Origin: Pseudobutyrivibrio ruminis
GTDB lineage: Bacteria; Bacillota; Clostridia; Lachnospirales; Lachnospiraceae
NCBI RefSeq assembly: GCF_015057245.1
Contig: NZ_SVET01000003.1
Coordinates: 1-64,000 of the forward strand
DNA: 64,000 nucleotides
Direction of reading: 5' to 3'
Position 1 is the stretch's first letter, and the number at the start of each line of letters is the position of its first letter. The notes under the pieces are model-generated. The model made no database searches. It saw nothing but the letters and a program-made list of their open reading frames with translations, and had not been told where the DNA came from. The position numbers and the translations under genes are program-made. Positions 49,893 through 61,100 of the stretch are shown here, one piece after another.

Positions 49893-51185
49893 TTAGTGCT
49901 CAATTGGTGTTGCTGTCTTGAAGTAGTCTTCTACAGCTGTAACCAATTCGTCTCTTGTCATAGCCTCATCCAAATACTTCTGCATGATTTCCTGACCAAC
50001 AACTGTCATGTGATCATCTGGTAAGTAGTTGTAGTTAGGAATAAGCTTTCCTGCATCTGCATAAGACTTAACTGATAATGAAAGTGGGTCAAGTGCTGAA
50101 GCATCGATGTTGTCGAATGCAGGAACAAGTGCACACTGCTCTGTAAGGAATGCATTTCCTTCAGGATCACTTACTAACCAGTTAAGGAAGTCAAGTGCTG
50201 CCTGTCTCTGCTCATCGCTTGTAGCATCTGAGTTATCTACGAAGAAGTACTTAGAACCACCACCAACAAGCTTTGTATTTGTGTCATCAGATGTGTTCTC
50301 AGGTACTGGCATGATTCCCATGTTCTCTGTGTAATCGTACTGGTTGATTACTGACCAATCCCAGTTACCACCAAACATGAATGCGATATCGCCCTGTGCA
50401 AGCATCATTGAAGACTCTTCACGGTCAGCGTTTGCTGCTGAACCCTTAGCATAGTTGTAAGCGATTAATGTGTCGAATGTATCCATAAGCTCGTTGAACT
50501 TTTCGTTGCTTCCAAGATCAGCTTCACCAGCTAATAATGAGTTAACGAATGCATCTGGATCTTCCTGCTGCTCATATACTTCTGCGAAGTAATGTGCGCC
50601 AAGCGACCAATACTCAGAAAGGACACCAACTGGAGTCTCCATTCCGCCAGCCTTAAGCTCATCTAAAAGAGCCTGGAAATCATCAAGTGTTGCAACTGAT
50701 GATGGATCAAATGTCTCGCCTGTAATTGCCTCAATTGCATCTGCGTTGTAAATAATTCCTCTTGCCTCTACACAAACTGGGAAACCAGCAAGCTTATCGT
50801 TTACTGTGATACCAAGTGTTGTGTGACTAGCCCAATCTTCATTTGAAAGATCATAAGCATAATCATCAGCAAGTGAATAAATATCTTTTGCATCAACCAT
50901 TGTAAGTGTGTATGGATCGTTTGATGCATACTTTGTTGCTACCTGAGATGCAACTGTTGTATCAGTATCAGCGTTGTATACCTCTACGTGTACGCCAGTA
51001 GCTTCCTCATAAGCTTCAGCCATTTCTTCGAACTGTGTCTGAATCTCAGTCTTTGAATTAAGTACTGTGATTGATACGCCTGAGCCTGAAGCACCGTCAG
51101 ATGAACCACCATCTGAGCTACCACAAGCAACTAGTGAAGCTGACATTGCAGCTACCACCATGAGTGATAATAACCTCTTCTTCAT
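49893..51185 (-). CDS. Carbohydrate ABC transporter substrate-binding lipoprotein
   Basis: 430 residues. Signal peptide with lipobox (SASLVACGSS), a Gly/Ser linker, then the family 1 sugar-binding fold (FEEMAEAYEEATGVHVEV, IAFMFGGNWDWSVINQYD). It is the first gene of the LacI-controlled operon. It and the permeases are separated by 147 bases that hold two hairpins (49761-49793 and 49859-49883). Confidence 0.92.
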   Translation of the reverse strand: MKKRLLSLMVVAAMSASLVACGSSDGGSSDGASGSGVSITVLNSKTEIQTQFEEMAEAYEEATGVHVEVYNADTDTTVASQVATKYASNDPYTLTMVDAKDIYSLADDYAYDLSNEDWASHTTLGITVNDKLAGFPVCVEARGIIYNADAIEAITGETFDPSSVATLDDFQALLDELKAGGMETPVGVLSEYWSLGAHYFAEVYEQQEDPDAFVNSLLAGEADLGSNEKFNELMDTFDTLIAYNYAKGSAANADREESSMMLAQGDIAFMFGGNWDWSVINQYDYTENMGIMPVPENTSDDTNTKLVGGGSKYFFVDNSDATSDEQRQAALDFLNWLVSDPEGNAFLTEQCALVPAFDNIDASALDPLSLSVKSYADAGKLIPNYNYLPDDHMTVVGQEIMQKYLDEAMTRDELVTAVEDYFKTATPIEH

Positions 51186-51233
51186 TAAAATTAACCCTCC
51201 TTCAAATAGGTTCGTGTGTTGTTTACAAATTGG

Positions 51234-51272
51234 ATATTAGCATGCAACATATACTATGTCAATCGGTTGACA
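51234..51272 (-). promoter_or_regulatory. Promoter with LacI-type operator for the carbohydrate ABC operon
   Basis: Minus-strand TGTCAACCGATTGACA (51272-51257), a near-perfect palindrome with the central CG typical of LacI-family sites, contains the -35 TTGACA (51262-51257). After 17 bases comes TAATAT (51239-51234). Confidence 0.8.
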
Positions 51273-51360
51273 TACAATTTAGAGCTCAAAGTGTTCATTT
51301 TGTAAAAATAGGTCAAATTGTTAGAATTATTTTTGTGCATTATTCACCTAATATGGGCAT

Positions 51361-51406
51361 AAAAAAGGCTTTAACATATGTCAAACGTGTGATATATGTT
51401 AAAGCC
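51361..51406 (-). terminator. Terminator after the acyltransferase gene
   Basis: GGCTTTAACATAT and ATATGTTAAAGCC are perfect 13-bp arms around 14 bases; six T residues follow on the minus strand. Confidence 0.88.
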
Positions 51407-51416
51407 GCCATGTTAA

Positions 51417-52634
51417 TTATTTACTCTTTTTTATATCAAATAAAGCTGATATAGGTTTAACAGTTATGTTGTCTATGAAATAGGCAATTATTACAGAACC
51501 CATTAATGTAGCTAGTGAAAGGAATAAAAATCCCATGCCTTTATGCATTAACGAGCTGGTAAATGCATAACAATATTTTCTCACTGCAAAAACCAGCACC
51601 AACATATGCCCTAAGATAATGCCATAGCTATATTGACTGATCAGTCTTATCAGATAGATATTTTTAAGCTTATCACCTAGCTTAAAGAATGAAGCCATTA
51701 TGCCAACTGATGCAACTATCATATATGGATAATGAGCTGCCAAATCATCTGACATAGGTGGATACATATGTATTGCCACTTCAAATAATATTAGTGCAAT
51801 TCCTCCAGCCACCATTGCAATGTTATCGTATTTACGTGACTCATCCAAGCTATACCAATATCCTATTAAGAAAATCATAAGCCAGAATGTAAAATTCATT
51901 GGCATGGCATTTTCATTGATAATTACTTTTGTAAGAACAAAATATATGTATAGAACAAATATCAATGCAGTCATTTTCTTGTATGGCAATTCTTTAAGCA
52001 TGTATCGTAAAAACGGTACCAGTACATACAAAGAAATGATTACATATATAAGCCAAAAATGATGAACATTCGCCTTAGAATAATCTGCAGTAATTATTTT
52101 ATAAATTGCAGTTGTAAATGATGTATAGCGCTGCGCATTATACTCCCACAAATAATAAAAATAATATATTACAAGAGGCACTATTATCTTGGTAAATCTT
52201 CTGCCATAAAATGTCAAAAGATTTTCATCCTTAAAGCGTAGTAACAATGCACCTGATATCATTAAAAATAAACAGTTGCCTCCTACCCCGGAAATACATC
52301 TAATAAGATTTAAAGCTTCATATAAAGGAGTTCCTGCCATACCTGATGCATATGGCCAATCCAAAGCCAGCACATGAACAAACATAATAAATAATACCGC
52401 AAGAGCACGAATGTAATCATATACTGGTTTATGATTGTTTTCTGGTATCGCTAATGTCTGTTTTATATAGCCTGTATCTTTAATAGATTTTACAATACTA
52501 TAAACACTGCATAACACAACAATTAAAATGGCGATAAACCAATTAATAGGATGTGTTGTAAACACTCCTATAATAGCCAGGAAAAGGATATCTACAAATA
52601 TCCAATAGGCCACTGCGAATAAACTTTTTTTCAT
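51417..52634 (-). CDS. Membrane acyltransferase (acyltransferase 3 family)
   Basis: 405 residues, about ten membrane segments. The family signature is visible: YDYIRALAVLFIMFVHVLALDW, with the catalytic-type His, and GGNCLFLMISGALLL. These enzymes move acetyl or similar groups onto cell-surface polysaccharides or peptidoglycan. No surface-polysaccharide genes adjoin. The start at 52634 follows GGAGG. It has a terminator on each side, so it is a single-gene unit. Confidence 0.9.
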   Translation of the reverse strand: MKKSLFAVAYWIFVDILFLAIIGVFTTHPINWFIAILIVVLCSVYSIVKSIKDTGYIKQTLAIPENNHKPVYDYIRALAVLFIMFVHVLALDWPYASGMAGTPLYEALNLIRCISGVGGNCLFLMISGALLLRFKDENLLTFYGRRFTKIIVPLVIYYFYYLWEYNAQRYTSFTTAIYKIITADYSKANVHHFWLIYVIISLYVLVPFLRYMLKELPYKKMTALIFVLYIYFVLTKVIINENAMPMNFTFWLMIFLIGYWYSLDESRKYDNIAMVAGGIALILFEVAIHMYPPMSDDLAAHYPYMIVASVGIMASFFKLGDKLKNIYLIRLISQYSYGIILGHMLVLVFAVRKYCYAFTSSLMHKGMGFLFLSLATLMGSVIIAYFIDNITVKPISALFDIKKSK

Positions 52635-52658
52635 CATTCCTCCACGTAGCATGACCGT

Positions 52659-52691
52659 AAAAAAGCTGCATCGTATATACGATACAGCTTT
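52659..52691 (-). terminator. Terminator after the histone H1-like gene
   Basis: Minus-strand AGCTGTATCGTATATACGATGCAGCT stem with one mismatch, followed by six T residues. Confidence 0.85.
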
Positions 52692-52718
52692 GTGCTACGA
52701 CATAAAAATTATTTAGGA

Positions 52719-53165
52719 TTAAAGATCTACTGAACCAACACGATCCTTGTTTGCTACATAATAAATCTTGCGCTCCTCTGGCTTGATGTAGATGTTGAGC
52801 TCTTCAAGAGTCTCTTTCTTGTAATCCTTCTTGAACTGAGCCTGTGCTTTCTTGAGGCACTCAGCTTCTGTAAATTCACGATCCTGATACTGAACAACAG
52901 CTGTTGTTACTACTGCCTTCTTAGACTTAGCAGCTGCTTTCTTAACAGTCTTTGTAGCTGTTTTCTTAACTGCTGTAGCTTTCTTTGTTGCTGTTGCTTT
53001 AGCTTTTGTAGCTGTCTTCTTAGCTGCTGTAGCTTCCTTTTTAACTTCTGCAACTGCTTTCTTAGTTGCTTCACTAGCGCTTGCTGCTGCAGTCTTTACA
53101 GTTGTAGCAGCAGATGCAGCTGACTTCTTTACATCGTCAACTGTAACCTTTGCATTTGTTACCAT
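52719..53165 (-). CDS. Histone H1-like Ala/Lys-rich protein (DUF6465-like C-terminus)
   Basis: 148 residues. The first 95 are almost only A, K, T and V in short repeats such as KKTATKAKATATKKATA and VKKAAAKSKKA, like the tail of histone H1 and bacterial HupB/Hc1-type proteins. The last 50 (QYQDREFTEAECLKKAQAQFKKDY, then IYIKPEERKIYYVANKDRVGSVDL) form a compact conserved domain seen in Lachnospiraceae proteins of unknown function. A nucleoid-binding or polyanion-binding role is inferred from composition. Strong GGAGGG site; single-gene unit with a TATAAT at 53222-53217. Confidence 0.82.
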   Translation of the reverse strand: MVTNAKVTVDDVKKSAASAATTVKTAAASASEATKKAVAEVKKEATAAKKTATKAKATATKKATAVKKTATKTVKKAAAKSKKAVVTTAVVQYQDREFTEAECLKKAQAQFKKDYKKETLEELNIYIKPEERKIYYVANKDRVGSVDL

Positions 53166-53352
53166 TTTTTCACCCTCCTATATGAGCAAACAATTATTAT
53201 TTTTTATATGCCCTTTATTATAGTCATTTACTCACACAATTGCTAGTACATTCAATTAATTTTCTACCAAATCACTAATAAAATATAAATTATTAATTCT
53301 TTTTAGTACAAATTGCAATTATATATAGAAAGTTGATTATATTTTGAATTAT

Positions 53353-54339
53353 CTAAAAATGGTTATTCAAAGTTTCAAAAAAACTTGCACTTGTCAATTC
53401 AGAAGAATCCTCTGGGAAGTCTATGGATTCCCAAAGCTTTGTATTCATATCAGAAAAATATCTATCCTCTAAATCAGAAACAATATCTTCAAGCACCTGC
53501 TTACGGCGATTCTCAATGATTACTGTTTTATTTTCTTCTGATAATTCTTCGTTATACTTATCCAAACACTGGAAGAAATAATATCCTCCATCAGCAGCAA
53601 TTGCTGTTGAAACTTCATCTGTATCAAGATTGAAAACTACATCATCTACTTCCTCAGGATACTCTCCTCTTGCGAAGGTAACCTGGTAAGAATCTAGCTC
53701 TGTGTATGTTGATGCAAGTCTTTCAAATGTATAGCCGTAATCTATCATTCCCTGGATAGTTTCAGCTGTGGATTCGTCTGAAACATACAGTACAAATGCT
53801 TCCATTACGCGAGCCTCATCCTCTGATACTTCTTCATCAACAGAGTTCATTAACTCTTCGTATACTTTAGAGGCCAAAGCATATCGCATATACATTTTTT
53901 CGATGTCTTTTTTCTTTGCTTTTGTAAAACTTTTTTCTGCCGAATTTAATGATTTATAGTACTCTTCAGCAGCATCTGAGCATGCGTTTTTTTCTGATTC
54001 TGAAAGCTCTATTTCCTGCTCACTTGCATAAAGATTTAAGATGTATACTCTTGTCAAATGTTCCATAGTTAAATCTTTGATTGAGCTTGTCATTGTATCA
54101 GTGTCATAATCCTCTGACCAAAGATTCACTCCATCAACAGATCCATATATGTTTTTCTCATTTAAAAGATAAACCAGAGCTTCCTTTTTAGAGCATTTAA
54201 AATCTCCGATTTTAAACACAGTATTGTATCCACTAGATGTATCAAAATAAACTACTTTATCTCCTATGGTGCATCCAGTAAAATTAACCGCTAGGCATAT
54301 CGCAAATGCGATAGGTAATAACTTCTTATAAAACTTCAT
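53353..54339 (-). CDS. Lipoprotein of the SurA/PrsA foldase type
   Basis: 328 residues. Signal peptide and lipobox (AVNFTGC). The body is helical with a SurA-like N-terminal half (VYILNLYASEQEIELSESEKNA) and a degenerate parvulin-like segment (IQGMIDYGYTFERLASTYTELD, then GYYFFQCLDKYNE). It probably assists folding of secreted proteins at the outer membrane face. Catalytic isomerase activity is uncertain because the parvulin motif is weak. It is one base after the 84-residue gene and closes the addB-addA operon. The 187 bases after it show no clear terminator. Confidence 0.78.
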   Translation of the reverse strand: MKFYKKLLPIAFAICLAVNFTGCTIGDKVVYFDTSSGYNTVFKIGDFKCSKKEALVYLLNEKNIYGSVDGVNLWSEDYDTDTMTSSIKDLTMEHLTRVYILNLYASEQEIELSESEKNACSDAAEEYYKSLNSAEKSFTKAKKKDIEKMYMRYALASKVYEELMNSVDEEVSEDEARVMEAFVLYVSDESTAETIQGMIDYGYTFERLASTYTELDSYQVTFARGEYPEEVDDVVFNLDTDEVSTAIAADGGYYFFQCLDKYNEELSEENKTVIIENRRKQVLEDIVSDLEDRYFSDMNTKLWESIDFPEDSSELTSASFFETLNNHF

Positions 54340-54340
54340 A

Positions 54341-54595
54341 TTAACCCTCTACTACAAGATATCTACCATCAGAAATAGAGAAAACTTCTTCGGCTGATAA
54401 TATTTCTTCTTCGCTCATGCCAGTGATATCCATTTCATCTTCAAGATATTCAAGTACCTCTTTTTTATTCTTGCAGACTGTAGCACATACGTCCTCTAAA
54501 AACTCTACTGCCTCATCATAATCTTCTGCAACCTTTTCAGGAAATAGCTGTAACTGCTTTTCCAAAAATGTTTCTACTACTAATTTGTCGTACAT
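54341..54595 (-). CDS. Acidic hypothetical protein in the addAB operon
   Basis: 84 residues, about a third Asp or Glu, mostly helical (DYDEAVEFLEDVCATVCKNKK, then MSEEEILSAEEVF). No family recognised. It overlaps the end of addA by 16 bases with its own AAAGGAG, so it is translated with the nuclease subunits. A role as a small regulator of AddAB is possible but unsupported. Confidence 0.75.
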   Translation of the reverse strand: MYDKLVVETFLEKQLQLFPEKVAEDYDEAVEFLEDVCATVCKNKKEVLEYLEDEMDITGMSEEEILSAEEVFSISDGRYLVVEG

Positions 54596-57500
54596 ATATT
54601 TATACTCCTTTCAAGTGCAAATGAATAAATGAGCACTTCCTTAACCGGAACATCATATGCATGCTCAATTGCATCTTTGTATAGCTTTAATTGCTTTTCA
54701 TATCTTAGCACTAATTCATTATCTTCGTCCACCTTATCAGTCTTGTAGTCCATAAGAATTATTCCATCATCTTCTTCAAAGAATACATCGATAATACCCT
54801 GCACTAAGATCATCTCGTCAGTAACATCGTCATCATCAAACAATTCCTTTGCATCACTTCCAAATACAAAAGGCTTTTCCTTATATAGCTTTCCATTTAA
54901 AGCCGCCTTTGACATACGATTAGATAAATCATCATCTAGGAATACTTTCAGTTTTCTATGGTTAATTCTAGCAAATTCATCCTCCGATAAGCTTTTTGTT
55001 GCTTCCATGTATTTCAGTTGCTCATCAAAGCTTGAATTATAATCATCTCTGGCAAAATCAAAGCATTCCAAAAATCTATGCATTGCCGTTCCATATAAGG
55101 CACCGGAAGGGACTTTGCTTTCATCGTCTTTTCCTTCTACAGCTGTACGCATAAACTGCGGAATATAGCTTTCCTCATCGCTCTGAATAAAAGCTGGCGC
55201 TGCATCTTCATTAAACCTGAACGCATTCTCCATTGCCTGATGTTTGATCTCTGAAACAGAATACTTGCTTTTATATTTACTATCTGCAAGACCATTGTAT
55301 TTAAATGATAACGTATTTACGATAGTGTTTTTTTCTGCACTGTCAGACTGAATAATAGTTTCAATTGTTTTCTTAACCTGTTCCTTTACAATTTCCTTTT
55401 CAACCTGGTCAATAAATAATTCCTGACAATCTACAATACGTCTATTGTAGTCTCTAGCTGATGCATTTAAAGCGCGAATAATAAGTTCGATACTTGTGGA
55501 TGCCCCTATTTTAGTAGGGAAACTAAGCTTACTTCCATCCCCGCTAAACTCTTCTAACTTATCAACAACACTTTTATCTTTCGATGGTTTTATTGCACCA
55601 GTAATTATTAATTTATCAACAGCTCTTGTAAGGGCAACATAGAGAATTCGTAGGTATTCTCCTCTCTCTTCAGCTGCCGCTTTTGCATGAATCAGATTAA
55701 AAAATGGTGTCTTGTAGGTAATCCTTGTAGCAGGATTTCGATAATTTAAAGCTACACCAAGTGAAGCATCATATGAAAAATTGCTTGTATCGTTTCTAAA
55801 GCCACGACCACATCCACAAACAAAAACCACAGGGAATTCCAATCCCTTACTTTTGTGAATGGTCATTATTTTGACAGCCTCATCATTTTCACCAACTGTT
55901 TTAGCCAGTCCCAAATCCTCATCATAGGTTCTAAGACTTTCAATATAGCTTACAAAACGTGACAAGCCTTTGAAGCTGGTGCTCTCGAAATTAACTGCCT
56001 CATCAACAAGTTTATCCAGATTCGCAGAAGCCATCTTGCCATTAGGAAGAGCCTTGCAGTACATTCCATATTTGGTATATTCCAAAATATTTTCTATTAT
56101 TTCATGGATTGGTGTATCTATTGCCTGCTCCCTGAAATAGTTTAATGTATCAAGAAACTCTGAAACATCCTTTGTGGACTTTGTTTTATCCCACTCAAGT
56201 AAGCATCCATACAATGATTCATCCGGATTAATTGTACGTATTTCAGCAAGTCTTTCAGAAGAAAAACCGAACATTTGAGAATGAAGTACTGCCGCCAGAG
56301 GAATATCATTAAAAGGATTATCAATAATTGTAAGCATAGACAGTACTGTTTCAATTTCTTCTCTATCAAAGAATCCTGTCTCCTCGGCAACATATGCAGG
56401 TATGCCATAATCTTTTAGGGTGGAAATATATTTGTCCGCATGTCCCTTTGTACCTCTCATGAGGATAACAACATCTGATAATCGCATATCTCTAAGATAT
56501 CGTCCCTCATCGTTTTTGCCACTGACCTGAAAACCTGACGCCATCAGTTCATTAATGCGCTTTGCTACAACAAGAGCCTCTAACTCATCTCCATTTTCGA
56601 TATCGAGCTCTTGCATTGAATCGGTATTTTGAGTTGCGATTATTATTTCTGACTCATAGTCCTTTTCATCACCAGGGAAGCTCTTATCTCCAAGCTTTAA
56701 GGCTGCCTTTTCATCATAGGCAACTCCACCAACATCCATCTGCATAAGAGGCTCAAATACCTGATTGCAGAAATCAAGAACTTGCCATCTACTTCGGAAA
56801 TTGTTGTCCAAATCGATTCGAATATCATTGCCTGTTCCCTCAGTTGGATATGAGTATAGTTTGTCTATAAACAACTGTGGACTAGCCTGTCTAAAAGCAT
56901 ATATAGACTGCTTAACATCACCTACAGTAAAATAATTGCTTCCGTTGCTGATTGCAGTAAGAATCTGCTCCTGCAATTCATTAGAATCCTGGTATTCATC
57001 TACCATAACCTCTTTGAAATGCTGCGACAGTTCTATAGCTACAGGTCTTTTTTCATGCTCTTTTGAATCCTTATTTCTAAGGATTTCAAGAGCCATATGT
57101 TCTATATCATTAAAATCGTATATGTTTTTCTTGGCTTTTATTTTGTTTAGAACATCTGTGTATTCTTTTGTAAATCTAATCAGGGCTGATGCCTGCTTTT
57201 TCACATACATCAAATCAGAAAACATATCTTCCAAACTGGCTGAATAATATGATTCCTTGAGTTTACCAACTACATCTTTGTATTTTGTTCTAAGCGCCTT
57301 TGCTCTGGCTAAATCATCCTCATTTAAAGATGTGCCTTTGCTTCCAAATCTTTCAGAAAAATCTGTACCTATAACAGCACTGTATTTATCTTTAAAAGAA
57401 GTAGCTTCGGCTATGCCTCTAAGCTGTGCCAACTCATTTGAAAATATGTTTTTATCCTTTGAATCACAATCTGAATCATATAAATCTAAAAGCTTTGCAA

Positions 57501-58185
57501 CTGAATCTATGAGTCCAGCTACATATAAATCCGTATATGCGATAATCTGTTTTATTAATTCAGACTTTTCTAATTCTTGAACGCTATCAATATTGTATAG
57601 ATTTAAGGCATTATCATACCATTCATCTACCCATGCAAAACTGGTAGCTTTATCATGTAATGCGAAGACCATTTCCTTTAAAGTGTCTGTTCTTCTGCCA
57701 GAAATATAGGCATCTGCAAGTAGCTTAAAATCTTCATCACCATCTTCCAAATACTTTGACAAAAGGTCATTGAACACCTCATCGCAAAGCATCTTTAACT
57801 CGCCTGAGGTTCCAATTCTAAAGGCAGGATCCATATCAATTTCATAGAAATAGTTCTTTACAACCCAGCTACAGAAGCTATCGATTGTACGGATATGAGC
57901 ATTGTGTATAAGGGTAGCCTGCGCCCTGATTCTAGCGTCCGCACCATTATTTGCAATCGCTTTATCAATGGCACGTCTGATTCTGTCTTTCATTTCCGCA
58001 GCAGCTGCAGTAGTGAAAGTAACAACCAGAATCTCATCCACATCTATTCCATTTTTTTCATCTAGAATTTCAGATATAATTCGCTCAACTAACACGAAGG
58101 TTTTACCACTACCTGCGGCAGCGCTAACAAGCATATTCTTGCCTCTTGTATCCTTCACTAATAGTTGTTCTTTAGTTAGTGCCAC
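54580..58185 (-). CDS. addA: ATP-dependent helicase/nuclease subunit A
   Basis: 1,201 residues, near the usual length. UvrD-like helicase with Walker A SAAAGSGKTFVLVERI, motif II MVDEYQDSN, motif VI-type LYVALTRAVDKLIITG and a C-terminal RecB-like nuclease domain (ILMDYKTDKV). With AddB it resects double-strand ends for recombination. It uses a GTG start at 58185, which overlaps addB by 14 bases and has AGGAG nine bases upstream. Confidence 0.97.
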   Translation of the reverse strand: MALTKEQLLVKDTRGKNMLVSAAAGSGKTFVLVERIISEILDEKNGIDVDEILVVTFTTAAAAEMKDRIRRAIDKAIANNGADARIRAQATLIHNAHIRTIDSFCSWVVKNYFYEIDMDPAFRIGTSGELKMLCDEVFNDLLSKYLEDGDEDFKLLADAYISGRRTDTLKEMVFALHDKATSFAWVDEWYDNALNLYNIDSVQELEKSELIKQIIAYTDLYVAGLIDSVAKLLDLYDSDCDSKDKNIFSNELAQLRGIAEATSFKDKYSAVIGTDFSERFGSKGTSLNEDDLARAKALRTKYKDVVGKLKESYYSASLEDMFSDLMYVKKQASALIRFTKEYTDVLNKIKAKKNIYDFNDIEHMALEILRNKDSKEHEKRPVAIELSQHFKEVMVDEYQDSNELQEQILTAISNGSNYFTVGDVKQSIYAFRQASPQLFIDKLYSYPTEGTGNDIRIDLDNNFRSRWQVLDFCNQVFEPLMQMDVGGVAYDEKAALKLGDKSFPGDEKDYESEIIIATQNTDSMQELDIENGDELEALVVAKRINELMASGFQVSGKNDEGRYLRDMRLSDVVILMRGTKGHADKYISTLKDYGIPAYVAEETGFFDREEIETVLSMLTIIDNPFNDIPLAAVLHSQMFGFSSERLAEIRTINPDESLYGCLLEWDKTKSTKDVSEFLDTLNYFREQAIDTPIHEIIENILEYTKYGMYCKALPNGKMASANLDKLVDEAVNFESTSFKGLSRFVSYIESLRTYDEDLGLAKTVGENDEAVKIMTIHKSKGLEFPVVFVCGCGRGFRNDTSNFSYDASLGVALNYRNPATRITYKTPFFNLIHAKAAAEERGEYLRILYVALTRAVDKLIITGAIKPSKDKSVVDKLEEFSGDGSKLSFPTKIGASTSIELIIRALNASARDYNRRIVDCQELFIDQVEKEIVKEQVKKTIETIIQSDSAEKNTIVNTLSFKYNGLADSKYKSKYSVSEIKHQAMENAFRFNEDAAPAFIQSDEESYIPQFMRTAVEGKDDESKVPSGALYGTAMHRFLECFDFARDDYNSSFDEQLKYMEATKSLSEDEFARINHRKLKVFLDDDLSNRMSKAALNGKLYKEKPFVFGSDAKELFDDDDVTDEMILVQGIIDVFFEEDDGIILMDYKTDKVDEDNELVLRYEKQLKLYKDAIEHAYDVPVKEVLIYSFALERSINICTTN

Positions 58186-61100
58186 TATCCTTGTCTCCTA
58201 ATTCTTCCTTCATTAACTCCAACACATCAGACTTGTTTTTATGTTTATCCAAATTTCTAGCCTGATATCCTGGTTCATTTTCATCAAAGTGACAAACACT
58301 TTTAAAACCACAGTACTTGCAAGCATCTATCTGTGTTCCAAGTCTTGCAGGTGCTGGTTCAAACCGACCATTGATTATGCCTTCGGCAGTCTTTGCTGCA
58401 GATAAAGCTGCATAATCAATTACTGTTTTCATATCCTCCCGGCTAATTGCATTAGCTGAAGCTAAAAGCTCGCCGTCTTTTTTTACACCAAATGGAACAA
58501 TTGAAGATTCCTTTGTCTGCCAATCCTCTATTCCAACTGTGCTATCGTTTGCAGCCAAATCCTCTGGTTCAGATGAAAGGATGCCTTCCATTCTACTAAG
58601 CTTTAACTGTTTTTCTTTGACGTTTTCTCCACTGCTACTGAGCTCCAAAAACTTATTAGCCATTTCATAATAAAGCATAGCTGATGGATGCATAGTAGAA
58701 TTTGGATATTTATCCTTAAGCTTGTCTAAAACGACTCCCATATAAATAGGCAACTGCATCGATAAGCCATAATAGCACTCATCCAAATCCAGCTTATGGC
58801 CGCTAGATTTATAATCGATAATTCTAACAGCTCTATCGTCACCTTCTGTCATATCAATTCTGTCAACCTTACCATTTAGGTTAGCAACCACTTCCCCACT
58901 GACAGGGTTGATAATTTCAGATTGAATCTTCTTCTCAAAAAGTTCAGGTTCAAATTCTCCTCTTGATACCTGTGTAGTAATTATCTCCACAACATGTCTT
59001 AAGGTCGCTTTCATAGATTCCACAATGTATCTCTGGGTAGAATCCTCCAGAGTTGCAACCTTTGCCATAGACTGGAATGTCTGAGAAATAGCGGTCTCAA
59101 TATATGCTTCACGCTCTTCCTCTGTTACACCCTTAAATGTTTTATTATCTGCCTTTAGGCTATCAGAATATCTTTGAATTGCCTCATGATAAAAGTTACC
59201 CATATCAATGCTGGATAATTCAAACTTCTCTCGCTCCTGAAGCTTCATAATGTATGTCAGAAAATATTTATAACTACATTCATTGTATAGCTCAAATCTG
59301 GATACTGAGCCCTTTATAGTCTCATCAGCATTTAAAGCCTCATTAACGGCAAGCATTATATCATCCGAGAAGTCTTCTCTCTTATGTTCAAAAAATGCTC
59401 CCTTTAAAAGAATATCAAGCTCTTCGGCACTATCTTCCTTTGCCCAGTTTAAAAGCTCCTGTAAGACCCCTCTTTCCTGCTTAGACAAACTTTCCAAACC
59501 AAAGGAAGCTGCTTTATTCACAAGCTCAATCATGTAGTTCAATGAGCTTTTCTTTGATAACAATCTATCTTCTATTGCAAAGCTTTCTATCTCCTTTAAG
59601 GACAGATTCTCGAACATATTTTTAAATAGGTCAATAAGATATGACGGATTAACAGCCTTTCCTGCTGAATCTACTCTTGGCATGGTAATATAAAGCTTTT
59701 CATTTGGCTTTGTAAGCATAAGATAGAGGTAGAACCTCTGCCTGAATGATTTTTGTCTATCTGACGGCGCCAGTTCAAAACCTTGAGCAAGAAGCTGTTC
59801 TCTTTCCAGCTGAGAAAGGATTCCACCATTCTCCACCTTCTTTGGAATTGCATCATCAGATGCGCCTATACAAAACAGCACTTTGATATTTGATAAACGT
59901 GTACGTTCAATATCACCCAGAATAACACTATCATTCGCTGGAGGAATTACACCTATTGATGCCGCTGAAAGTCCTGCTTCGAAAATATCATGGAATTCTT
60001 CCAAATCCATTTCCTCATCCCCAAGAATTCCCACAAGCTTATCAAGTATATCCATTATAACCTGATAAATCTGACTGTACTCTTTTGCCTTTACTGGCTG
60101 ATTTCCTTCTTCAAATAGCTTTTCCCTTGATTTAATCTGTCCTTCAAAATCGAAGTAACAAATAATCTCATACAAAGCTGTAGCAATAGTTCTTACTGAA
60201 CACTTTTTTGAGATTTGCTTATCAAAAGCCATGAAAGGAGCGATAAACTTTTCTCTAATTTCGTTTACTCTGAGTAAGTCCTCATCCTTGGAATAAGAAT
60301 TTGAACGAATTGCAAAAGGATGGAAATACTTTTTCTTGCCACGGATTCCTGTTGAAATAAGATAGTTCTCCAGATAATCCATTTCTTCGAAAGTTAAATC
60401 TGTAAGGTTTGTTCTTAAGAATCTAAAGACGTCCTCTCTTCTGAAATCATTATCAAAAATATCAAACAGTGCATCTATAGCTTCTGTCATAGGATGGAAC
60501 AAAATCTCTGTTTTTGCGTCAACAAAATAAGGGATATCATAATCGCTCCATATCCCTGAAACTAAATATCTGTACTCCTCCAGGTTAGGTGCAACAACAG
60601 CAATATCCTTGTAGTGCATTCCTTCCCTAACCAATTTATTAATCTCTATAGCTACATACTGTAGTTCTTCACGCTGACTTCTAAGACTAGTCAGCAAAAC
60701 GTGGTTATTTGGCTCCTCCTCACCTAAATATTTCTGTGGCTTTGCCCTGAAAATGTTCTTTTCAAGATGACTGAGAATTTCATTATCTGATAGCCAGCCA
60801 TTTTCTCTGGAAATATAGGTAGGTTTATTTATAGTTACGCCAACTCTCTTGGCGATTTTATTCATTCTTATCGCAAATTCAGATGACATTGAAAACAACT
60901 CATCATCTGCCAGATTTTCTAAAAGAGGTGTATCCTCGTCTGCTGTGATAGTGACAGCAACCTCTTCACATATTGCAAGCATGTGCTCCACCAGCTGATA
61001 CTGGATAGGCGTAAATCCTGTAAATCCATCCAAAACAACTGTTGAACCATTTACTATTTCTGAGCTATCTAACATATCGTTTAGAGTAGATAGAATAGAC

